Part shown: positions 16,209 through 23,332 of the stretch, piece after piece
Numbering within the stretch: position 1 is the first letter of the stretch
Layout of the letters: every line of letters starts with the position of its first letter
Source of the DNA: Pseudomonas sp. F(2018)
GTDB taxonomy: Bacteria; Pseudomonadota; Gammaproteobacteria; Pseudomonadales; Pseudomonadaceae
Assembly (NCBI RefSeq): GCF_005508865.1
Contig: NZ_SCOM01000003.1
Span: 372,001-436,000, forward strand
Reading direction: 5' to 3'
Length of the DNA: 64,000 nucleotides
Program-made: the position numbers and the translations under genes
Notes under the pieces: model-generated
Databases searched by the model: none
Told to the model about the DNA's origin: nothing
What the model saw: only the letters and a program-made list of their open reading frames with translations

Positions 16209-17543
16209 TCAGAGGAGCGACAGGGTGTAGCTGACGATCAGGCGGTTTTCATCGGCATCGGTCGCGGTGGTGTTGCCACGCAGCGAGGCGTTGCGCCAGG
16301 AGAAGCCGAGGCCCTTGAGGGCGCCTTCCTGCAGCACGTAGTCGAGGCGGAAGTCGCGTTCCCATTCCTTGCGGTCAGCGCCAACGGCATCGATGTTGTC
16401 ACCGGACAGGTAGGTGGCAGTGGCCTTCAGGCCCGGCACGCCGACCTTGGCGAAGTCATAGGCGTATTCGGCCAGCCAGGTGCGCTCGCCGGCGGAGAGG
16501 AACTTGCCGATCTGGCGGTCGGTGATCAGGTAGGCGGTGGAGCCGTCGCCCTGGTTGAGGAACGGGAAGGCGCTGTCGCCCGAGACCTGTTGGTAGCCGG
16601 CGCTCAGAGCATGGCTGCCGAGGGTGTAGGTGAACAGGGCGCTCCAGGTGTCGTTGTCCACCTCGACGCCGGTCACCCGGTTGGCGCCGTTGATCTCGCC
16701 CTGGGCCAGGTAGCCGTCGGCGCGGCCGGCAACGCTGCCGTTCTTGCCATCGGAATCGCTGTGGAAGTAGCGCAGGTCGGTCTTCAGCGCGCCCGGGCCG
16801 ATCGCCAAGTTATGGGTCAGGCCGAGGAAGTGCTGCTTGTAGAAGTCGTCCAGGTTGCCGTAGTAGTACTGCGCCAGCAGGTCCTTGCTGATCTTGTAGT
16901 CGGCACCGCCGTAGTAGAACTTGTTGCTGTCGGCCTGCACGCCTCTGACCGCGGTGGCACCGGCGATGCGCAGGGAGATGTCGTCGGTGGAGGAGCGGGT
17001 CTTGGTGTGCTCCAGCTGGCCGGCGGTGAGGGTCAGGTTGTCGATCTCGTTAGAGGTGACCTGGCCACCCTCGAACAGTTGCGGCAGCAGGCGACCGTCG
17101 TTGAAGGTCACCACCGGCAGCTTCGGCTGCAGGGTGCCGAGGCGGGCTTCGGTCTTGGACAGGCGCGCCTTGGCGGTCACGCCGGCCTTGCTGTAGTCGT
17201 CCACGGCCTTGCCATCGCTGTCCAGCGGGAACAGCTGGCCAGGCTTGCGGCTGTCACTGAGGTCGCCATCGCCACCGCCATCCAGCTTGAGGCCGAGCAG
17301 GCCGACCGCGTCCAGGCCGAAGCCGACGGTGCCTTCGGTGAAGCCGGAGGTGTAGTTGAACAGGAAGCCCTGGCCCCACTCGTTGGCTGCGCCGCGGTCG
17401 TCGGCGGTGTTCTTGGTGTTCAGGTCGTAATAGAAATTGCGCAGACCGATGGTGGCCTTGCTGTCCTCGATGAAACCGGCGGCGGAAGCCTGCTGGGCGA
17501 TCACGCCGAGGGCGATGGCCAGGGCCAGGGACGACTTGTTCAT
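16209..17543 (-). CDS. OprD-family outer membrane porin
   Basis: A 444-aa outer-membrane channel. A signal peptide of about 21 residues (ending ASA) is followed by the OprD start GFIEDSKATIGLRNFYYDLN and the conserved EWGQGFLFNYTSGFTEGTVGFGLDAVG. The family segment KLPVVTFNDGRLLPQLFEGG is present, as is a beta-strand C-terminus (RLIVSYTLSLL). It is the first gene of a sulfur-type ABC operon, so it probably admits the same organosulfur compound through the outer membrane. The promoter region is AT-rich and shared with the divergent binding-protein gene. Confidence 0.92.
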   Translation of the reverse strand: MNKSSLALAIALGVIAQQASAAGFIEDSKATIGLRNFYYDLNTKNTADDRGAANEWGQGFLFNYTSGFTEGTVGFGLDAVGLLGLKLDGGGDGDLSDSRKPGQLFPLDSDGKAVDDYSKAGVTAKARLSKTEARLGTLQPKLPVVTFNDGRLLPQLFEGGQVTSNEIDNLTLTAGQLEHTKTRSSTDDISLRIAGATAVRGVQADSNKFYYGGADYKISKDLLAQYYYGNLDDFYKQHFLGLTHNLAIGPGALKTDLRYFHSDSDGKNGSVAGRADGYLAQGEINGANRVTGVEVDNDTWSALFTYTLGSHALSAGYQQVSGDSAFPFLNQGDGSTAYLITDRQIGKFLSAGERTWLAEYAYDFAKVGVPGLKATATYLSGDNIDAVGADRKEWERDFRLDYVLQEGALKGLGFSWRNASLRGNTTATDADENRLIVSYTLSLL

Positions 17544-17887
17544 GCTCGATGCTCCAGATGCTGTTCTAGTTGTCTGGGGCTCGGGTTGGCAATGGAGCCC
17601 CTTATAGAGTTCGGGCTCGGTGCGGTGGTCCGCTGGCGGCTTGGCGGCAAATCTAGGGGATTTTCATAATCTCCAAAAAGAATTGTTTTTCACTTTTATG
17701 TAACCAAAAAGAATATAAGTCGTCATCGAACCGACTCATAAGCTAATTCCCGAAAAGTATTTGCAGCCTGTTTTTTAGATCGACTAGCTTGTGCCTACCG
17801 GATCACCGGACTTCACGCTGTTTCTTCTGAAGTTTCCGTGTTCCGCCGCCTCGCACCGCCGGGACGCGCCCTAACAAGAGGCCTGTC
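17544..17887. promoter_or_regulatory. 344-bp divergent control region, porin / SsuA-like gene
   Basis: No gene is seen here. The middle is AT-rich and carries a direct repeat CCAAAAAGAAT at 17673-17683 and 17704-17714, spaced 31 bp apart, about three helical turns. Similar AGAATA elements occur before lsfA and oscA. An AAGAGG ribosome binding site sits next to the rightward ATG. The layout fits joint sulfur-starvation control of the two divergent organosulfur units. Confidence 0.55.
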
Positions 17888-18868
17888 ATGTCCCGCGCTC
17901 TGCTTTCCCGCCGCACCCTGCTCGGTCTCGGCCTGAGCCTCGGCCTGTTCGCCAGCCTGCCCACCTCCGCCGAGGCGGATACCGCCCTGCGCATCGGCTA
18001 CCAGAAGTCCTCCACCCTGATCAGCCTGCTGAAGAGCCAGGGCACCCTGGAAAAGGCCCTGGCCGGTCAGGACATCCAGGTCAGCTGGCACGAGTTCGCC
18101 AGCGGCCAGCCGCTGCTCGAGGCGCTCAACGTCGGCAATATCGACCTGTCCGCGGATGTCGCCGACACCGTGCCGGTATTCGCCCAGGCTGCCGGCGCCA
18201 AGCTCACCTACTTCGCCCAGGAAGCGCCCTCGCCGGCCGCCCAGGCGATCCTGGTGCGCGACGGCTCGCCGCTGCAGGCGCTGGCCGACCTCAAGGGCAA
18301 GAAGGTGGCGGTGACCAAGGCCGCCGGCGCCCACTACCTGCTGATCGCCGCGCTGGCCAAGGCCAACCTGAAGTTCAGCGATATCCAGCCGGCCTACCTG
18401 ACCCCGGCCGACGGCCGCGCCGCCTTCGAGAACGGCAAGGTCGACGCCTGGGTGATCTGGGAACCCTTCCTCAGCGCCGCCCAGCGCCAGCTGCCGACCC
18501 GCACCCTGGCCGACAGCAAGGGCCTGGCCAGCTACCAGCGTTACTACCTGACCAGCACCAGCTTCGCCGCCCAGCATCCCCAGGTGCTGCAGACCGTGTA
18601 CGCCGAGCTGGTCAAGGCCGGCGACTGGCTGCGCGCCAACCCGGCCGAGGGCGCGCAGATCCTCGGCCCGCTGTGGGGCAACCTCGACCCGGCCATCGTC
18701 CAGCAGGCCAACGGCCGCCGCAGCTACCAGGTGCGCGCCGTGCAACCGGGCAGCCTGGCCGAGCAGCAGAAGATCGCCGACGCCTTCTTCGCCGAGGGCC
18801 TGCTGCCCAAGCGCGTGGACGCCAGCCAGGTGGCCATCTGGCAGCCGGAGCCCCGCGATGGCCAGTGA
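17888..18868 (+). CDS. Orphan SsuA-like sulfonate-binding protein
   Basis: A 326-aa periplasmic protein with a signal peptide containing SRRTLLGLGLSLGLF, which resembles a twin-arginine motif only loosely. It matches SsuA closely: LRIGYQKSSTLISLLKSQGTLEK, LKGKKVAVTKAAGAHYLLIAAL and FENGKVDAWVIWEPF. It has no permease or ATPase of its own. It overlaps the next gene, a flavin monooxygenase, by 11 nt. It probably feeds the SsuBC or the 13.5-16.1 kb permease with a substrate for that enzyme, which is inference. Confidence 0.9.
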   Translation: MSRALLSRRTLLGLGLSLGLFASLPTSAEADTALRIGYQKSSTLISLLKSQGTLEKALAGQDIQVSWHEFASGQPLLEALNVGNIDLSADVADTVPVFAQAAGAKLTYFAQEAPSPAAQAILVRDGSPLQALADLKGKKVAVTKAAGAHYLLIAALAKANLKFSDIQPAYLTPADGRAAFENGKVDAWVIWEPFLSAAQRQLPTRTLADSKGLASYQRYYLTSTSFAAQHPQVLQTVYAELVKAGDWLRANPAEGAQILGPLWGNLDPAIVQQANGRRSYQVRAVQPGSLAEQQKIADAFFAEGLLPKRVDASQVAIWQPEPRDGQ

Positions 18869-20084
18869 AGCCCGTCATCTGCATCCGCAGGCCGAACCGC
18901 TGCTGGATGCACGGCTGTTCCCAGTCGACTTCGGCAACCTCACCGCGCGGGTCGAACGACTGGCCCGCAAGCTGGCCGAGAGCGCCGTGGAGCGCGACCG
19001 CCGCGGCGGCCATGCGCGCGCTGAACGCGAGCTGATCCGCGATAGCGGCCTGCTCGGCCTGGCGATCCCGCAGCGCTTCGACGGCCAGGAACGCGCCTGG
19101 CCGGAGATCTACCGCATCGTCCGCCACCTGGCCGCGGCCGACAGCTCGCTGGCCCACCTGTTCGCCTTCAACCACCTGCAGGTGGCGACCATCCTCCTGC
19201 ACGGCAGCGCCGAGCAGCAGCGTCACTGGCTGACCCGCGCGGTGCGCGAGCGCTGGTTCTGGGGTAACGCCAGCAATGGCCGCGACCTCGGCCTGAGCCT
19301 GGCGCCACGCGAGGAACACTTCGAGCTGAACGGGCGCAAGTCATTCTGCTCCGGCGCCCTCGGCTCGGACGCCCTGGTGGTCAGCGCGCCGCGTGGCAAC
19401 AGCGCCACGGAGCGGGTGTTCCTGGTGCTGCCGGCGCAGCGCGAGGGCCTGGCGATCAACGACGACTGGGATGCCTTCGGCCAGCGCCAGACCGACAGCG
19501 GCACGGTGCAGTTCGAGAATGTCTTCGTCGACCGCGACGAGCTGCTGGTGTCCGGCGGCCAGAGCCCGCGCAGCAGCCTGCGGGTCTGCGTGTCGCAGCT
19601 GACCCTCACCCAGCTCTACCTGGGCAACGCCCAGGGCGCACTGGATGGCGCCCTGCGCTACACCCGCGAGCAGGCCCGCCCCTGGCCCGGCGCCGGGGTC
19701 GACGAAGCGCGCGAAGACCCGTTTATCCAGAAACGCTACGGCGAACTGTGGCTGCTCTATCGCGGCGCCCTGCTGCTGGCCGAACAGGCCGCCGAGCGCC
19801 TGCAGCAGGCCTGGGACAAACCGGCCCTGGGCGCCGCCGAGCGTGGCGAGGTGGCGCTGCTGATCGCCGAGGCGCGAGTGGCCTCGGCCCGCGCGGCGCT
19901 GGAGATCACCAGCCAGGTGTTCGAGGCCATGGGCGCCCGCGCCACTGCCGCGCGCTACGGCTTCGACCGCTTCTGGCGCAACGTGCGGGTACACAGCCTG
20001 CATGACCCGCTGGACTACAAGGTGCGCGACATCGGCCAGTGGCTGACCAGCGGCGTGGCGCCGACGCCGTCGCTGTACTCCTGA
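18858..20084 (+). CDS. Acyl-CoA-dehydrogenase-fold flavin monooxygenase, SfnB/DszC-like
   Basis: A 408-aa protein with the acyl-CoA dehydrogenase fold: N-terminal helical part (residues about 20-120), beta domain (about 125-235) and C-terminal helical bundle (about 245-390). The catalytic glutamate region of true dehydrogenases is not evident, and YGFDRFWRNVRVHSLHDP is typical of the DszC/SfnB monooxygenase branch, which uses reduced flavin to oxidise sulfur compounds. It overlaps the SsuA-like gene by 11 nt, and the nearby ssuE could supply FMNH2. A terminator follows. The substrate is unknown. SfnB-type dimethyl sulfide/sulfone metabolism is one option. Confidence 0.85.
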   Translation: MASEARHLHPQAEPLLDARLFPVDFGNLTARVERLARKLAESAVERDRRGGHARAERELIRDSGLLGLAIPQRFDGQERAWPEIYRIVRHLAAADSSLAHLFAFNHLQVATILLHGSAEQQRHWLTRAVRERWFWGNASNGRDLGLSLAPREEHFELNGRKSFCSGALGSDALVVSAPRGNSATERVFLVLPAQREGLAINDDWDAFGQRQTDSGTVQFENVFVDRDELLVSGGQSPRSSLRVCVSQLTLTQLYLGNAQGALDGALRYTREQARPWPGAGVDEAREDPFIQKRYGELWLLYRGALLLAEQAAERLQQAWDKPALGAAERGEVALLIAEARVASARAALEITSQVFEAMGARATAARYGFDRFWRNVRVHSLHDPLDYKVRDIGQWLTSGVAPTPSLYS

Positions 20085-20098
20085 TTCCTGCTTTATCT

Positions 20099-20134
20099 CG
20101 GGAGCCGTTACCAAGCAGGGCGGCTCCCGTTTTT
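20099..20134 (+). terminator. Terminator of the SsuA-like / monooxygenase operon
   Basis: CGGGAGCCG (20099-20107) pairs with CGGCTCCCG (20121-20129), followed by TTTTT. Confidence 0.87.
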
Positions 20135-20203
20135 GCCCGGCATCTTTGCAGTCGCCCGAACATGCACTAGCCTCGCCACTCGTTGCGGAACAGGGACCAG
20201 GCA

Positions 20204-20704
20204 ATGTTCAAGGAAATTATCTCGGCAGCCGTTCTCGGCGCATTGCTGCTCATGGGCAGCAATGCATCGGCGGACAGCAAGGACGAAGTGCTGGAGGCCA
20301 TTGCCAATGCACAGGAAGTTGCCTTCTTCTCTCTTTCTCCAGCCGATCCCAAGCGCTATTTGGAAGGAATCTGTGCCGGTGATTGCTACCTAGGCTGGCC
20401 ATCGCTAGGTCATTCCGAGCTTTCCGGCCAACCCCGCCAGACAGTACTGGACGGCCTGGTGGCTTGGGTCGAAGCACCAGAGCCTCAGTTCATGGCAATG
20501 TGCTTTTCTCCGAGGCATGGAGTCAGTATTAAGGCTCGTGGGCACGTCTATGACTTCGTCGTCTGCTACGAATGTGGCAGCGCTAGGGTGAGCAAGGACT
20601 CGGTCCACCTAGCGACGCTGTACAGCCCTGCATCAAACAATCAACTTGAGAAAGAGTGGGATGGGATTCTCTCCTCTCACAATCTGCCCTTGGCCGAAGA
20701 TTGA
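20204..20704 (+). CDS. Small exported protein of unknown function
   Basis: A 166-aa protein with a signal peptide (about 27 residues, ending ASA). A central block reads FMAMCFSPRHGVSIKARG followed by YDFVVCYECGSARV. I have seen this CF-PRHGI plus VCFEC pattern in unrelated hypothetical proteins from many bacteria, but it has no assigned function. The ATG at 20204 follows CAGGGACC; a TTG start 21 bp upstream is possible but weaker. Base composition is lower in GC than the flanking genes. Confidence 0.72.
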   Translation: MFKEIISAAVLGALLLMGSNASADSKDEVLEAIANAQEVAFFSLSPADPKRYLEGICAGDCYLGWPSLGHSELSGQPRQTVLDGLVAWVEAPEPQFMAMCFSPRHGVSIKARGHVYDFVVCYECGSARVSKDSVHLATLYSPASNNQLEKEWDGILSSHNLPLAED

Positions 20705-20864
20705 ACCTGGCTGCCATTCAGCAGAGCTCTAGTGCCTGAAGCAATCGCTGCCCTCCTCTGCTGCCAGATAAGCGAGCCGCTCGACCCGTGCCTTTCATCC
20801 GCCATCCCGACAGCGGCCCCTGGCCTGGACTAGGGTTCACTACCCGACCAGACCGGAGGCCGTC

Positions 20865-21494
20865 ATGCAACAGGATCGCCGCATCACCTTCTTTCACTCG
20901 CCGCGCAGCCGCTCCACCGGCACCGCCATCCTGCTCCAGGAGCTGCACGCCGATTACCGCCCGCGCCTGCTCAGCATCAAGCAGGGTCAGACGCGCCAGG
21001 CGGAGTACCTGGCGATCAACCCGATGGGCAAGGTGCCGGCCATTCTCCACGGCAACACCCTGATCACCGAGCAGGGCGCGGTATTCATCTACCTCAGCGA
21101 TCTGTATCCGGAAGCCGGCCTCACCCCGCCGCTGGGCGACCCGCAGCGCGGCGCCTGGCTGCGCTGGCTGGTGTTCTACGGTTCGAGTTTCGAGCCGGCC
21201 ATCGCCGACCGCGCCCAGCAGCATGTGCCGCCACAGTCGATGAGCCCCTACGGCGATTTCGATACCATGCTCGGCACCCTGGTGCAGCAGCTGGAACAGG
21301 GGCCCTACCTGCTCGGCGAGCGCCTGAGCAGCGCCGACATCCTCTGGGGCACAGCGCTGAAATGGACGGTCGGTTTCGGCGTGGTGCCGGCGCTGCCGGT
21401 GATCCAGGCCTACGTCGAGCGCATCGCCGCGCGCCCCTCGGTGGCCAAGGTCGCCGAGCTGGAAGCGCAGTGGCTGGAGCAGCTCGGCGACTAG
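20865..21494 (+). CDS. Glutathione S-transferase family protein
   Basis: A 209-aa cytosolic GST. The thioredoxin-like N-terminal domain has SPRSRSTGTAILLQEL, the cis-proline in NPMGKVPAI and the glutathione-binding LITEQGAVFIYLSDLYP. A helical C-terminal domain follows with LSSADILWG. The ATG follows a GGAGG ribosome binding site. Its stop codon overlaps the stop of the convergent sigma-54 activator gene (shared CTAG). The role is not evident; conjugation or detoxification is generic for the family. Confidence 0.88.
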   Translation: MQQDRRITFFHSPRSRSTGTAILLQELHADYRPRLLSIKQGQTRQAEYLAINPMGKVPAILHGNTLITEQGAVFIYLSDLYPEAGLTPPLGDPQRGAWLRWLVFYGSSFEPAIADRAQQHVPPQSMSPYGDFDTMLGTLVQQLEQGPYLLGERLSSADILWGTALKWTVGFGVVPALPVIQAYVERIAARPSVAKVAELEAQWLEQLGD

Positions 21495-22396
21495 ATCGCC
21501 AGGCGCTGGCGCAGCAGCTCCAGCTCCGCGCCACTGAGCAGCGCCAGCTGGCGCTCGATGGCCTGCAGCGGTGAGCCCGCCGGCAGGTTGAGGTGCTGCG
21601 GCAGGATCTCCTCGCCGCTGCTCACCAGCAGGGCGAAGTGGATGACGTTCTCCAGCTCGCGAGTATTGCCGTGCCAGGGGTGGCCCTCCAGCGCCGCCTG
21701 GGCATCCAGGCCGATCTGCGGGATATCCAGACCCAGGCGCTGGGCATAGATGCCGAGGAAGTACTCGGCCAGCGGCAGGATGTCGCCGGGCCGCTCGCGC
21801 AGCGCGGGCAGCTCCAGACGCCCCTCGTTGAGGTAGAGGAACAGCCGCTCGTTGAACTTGCCGGCGGCCACCGCCTGGGCCAGGTCGATGCTGGTGGCGG
21901 CCACCAGGCGCGCGTCCACCGGCGTCGCCTGCTGTCCGCCGACACGCTGCACCTCGCGGGTCTCCAGGGCGCTGAGCAGCTTGCCCTGCAGGGCCAGCGG
22001 CAGGTCGCCGATCTCGTCCAGGTAGAGGGTGCCGCCGTTGGCCGAACCGAACCAGCCGGCGCGGCTGCTGGCGGCGCCGGAATAGGCCCCGGCGGCATGG
22101 CCGAACAGCTCGGCCTCGCCCCACTGCGGGCTGATCGCACCGCAGTTGACGGCGACGAACAGGCCGCCACGCTCGCTCTCGCGGTGCACGTGACGGGCCA
22201 GCAGCTCCTTGCCGGTGCCGGTCTCGCCGAGGATAAGCACCGGCAGTTCGGCGACGGCCAGGGCATTGGCCTGCTCGCGCAGCTGGCGCGAACGCGGGTC
22301 GACGAACACCAGCGCCTTGGCGCGGATGCTCAGCGGGCTCTTCTCGGTGTCGGCAAAGGTCAGCAGGGCTTGCTGGGGGAAATCTGGGCGGCTCAT
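21491..22396 (-). CDS. Divergent sigma-54 activator AAA+ protein lacking a DNA-binding domain
   Basis: A 301-aa protein that is nearly all AAA+ enhancer-binding-protein domain. Walker A GETGTGKE (residues 57-64), Walker B GGTLYLDE (121-128) and the sensor II segment WHGNTRELEN (241-250) are intact. The sigma-54 contact loop reads GAYSGA (103-108) instead of GAFTGA. The positions of the two trans-acting arginines (PspF R162 and R168) are Asn182 and Tyr188. There is no N-terminal receiver and no C-terminal Fis-type helix-turn-helix; the chain ends LLRQRLAI. The N-terminal SPLSIRAKALVFVDPRSR recalls SfnR-type activators of organosulfur use. ATG 22396 is preceded by AAGAGA. It could be a degenerate gene or a regulator that works in a hetero-oligomer. 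Confidence 0.85.
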   Translation of the reverse strand: MSRPDFPQQALLTFADTEKSPLSIRAKALVFVDPRSRQLREQANALAVAELPVLILGETGTGKELLARHVHRESERGGLFVAVNCGAISPQWGEAELFGHAAGAYSGAASSRAGWFGSANGGTLYLDEIGDLPLALQGKLLSALETREVQRVGGQQATPVDARLVAATSIDLAQAVAAGKFNERLFLYLNEGRLELPALRERPGDILPLAEYFLGIYAQRLGLDIPQIGLDAQAALEGHPWHGNTRELENVIHFALLVSSGEEILPQHLNLPAGSPLQAIERQLALLSGAELELLRQRLAI

Positions 22397-22503
22397 TGCG
22401 GAATCTCTTGTCACGGCGAGCCGCCGGCTGGCGGCGGCTCAGATGGGAATGGGCGGGACGCGGCGCCGCGGCGGGCACATTCGTGGCGCACGGCACCCGG
22501 CGT

Positions 22504-23085
22504 TCATGCGCGCAGGCGTTCCTGCTGCTCGATCTGGCGCTGCAGGCGGTACAGGTAGGCGAAGCCCTGCTCCCAGCGCTGGTGGCCGGACTTCACGTTG
22601 ATATGTCCGGCGCCCGGCAGGATGGCCGCCTGGGCGCCCCAGGCGCGGGCCAGTTCGAGGGCACGCGGTGCGCTGGCGGCGTGGTCGTTGTCCGAGCCGA
22701 CCAGCAGGCTGGGGAACGGCAGCAGCTCGCGGGAGATCGGGGCAAAGCCGCGCAGCGCCTCGGGGCAGCCGGCCCGTTCGACATCGGCCGGCGCCACCAG
22801 CAGGGCGCCGCGCACCTTGCGCAGGGACGCCAGCGGTGCCTGGACGGCCCAGCGGGCCACGGTGACGCAGCCGAGGCTGTGCGCCACCAGGATCAGCGGG
22901 CCGCGGGCGGCGGCCACCTGCTGTTCCAGCGCGGCGACCCAGCTCTGCGGGTCGGGATTGTCCCAGTCCGCCTGTTCGACCCGGCTGGCGTGTGGCAGAT
23001 TGCGCTGCCAATGACTCTGCCAATGGTCGTCCGGCGAACCCTGCCATCCTGGCAGGATCAGGTAACTGGTGGTCTGGCTGGCCAT
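22504..23085 (-). CDS. RBBP9/YdeN-family serine hydrolase
   Basis: A 193-aa alpha/beta hydrolase of the small RBBP9/YdeN type. The nucleophile is in VAHSLGCVTVARW, the acid probably in VGSDNDHAAS and the histidine in LPGAGHINVKSG. The N-terminus YLILPGWQGSPDDHWQSHW is diagnostic. It is the first gene of a two-gene unit with the sigma-54 activator-like gene. Its control region carries the GGAATAAG/CTTATTCC dyad found before lsfA, so a role in sulfur starvation is plausible. The natural substrate is unknown. Confidence 0.87.
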   Translation of the reverse strand: MASQTTSYLILPGWQGSPDDHWQSHWQRNLPHASRVEQADWDNPDPQSWVAALEQQVAAARGPLILVAHSLGCVTVARWAVQAPLASLRKVRGALLVAPADVERAGCPEALRGFAPISRELLPFPSLLVGSDNDHAASAPRALELARAWGAQAAILPGAGHINVKSGHQRWEQGFAYLYRLQRQIEQQERLRA

Positions 23086-23332
23086 GACGGGCCTCCTCGA
23101 TACGTTCCGGAGGCCAGTCTAGGCAGGGATGGATTACAAGTTAAGGAATAAGAATTCATTTACTTATTCCATTTATACCAACACTCGTCTGCCGAACGGC
23201 CTGGCAGCCGCCAGCATGCTCGTCTTTGCTTGAGCCTGTTCGCATCGTCCCGATGTCGTTCCAGTGGCGCCCTCCGGTCTTGCTCGCTCACTCCAACGTA
23301 GGACCGTTTCCACTCACGGAGGAGGCGCCGCC
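23086..23332. promoter_or_regulatory. Divergent control region with GGAATAAG/CTTATTCC dyad
   Basis: The perfect arms GGAATAAG (23145-23152) and CTTATTCC (23163-23170) lie 60-85 bp upstream of the hydrolase start. They match the outer dyad before lsfA. The rest towards 23332 shows no clear promoter until the GGAGG ribosome binding site of the rightward gene. Confidence 0.6.

Noticed and set aside
14262-17669. Very long rightward open frame (over 1100 codons) opposite the porin and ABC genes
   Set aside because: It is antisense to four well-supported genes, its composition is that of a reversed reading of GC-rich codons, and no domain is recognisable.
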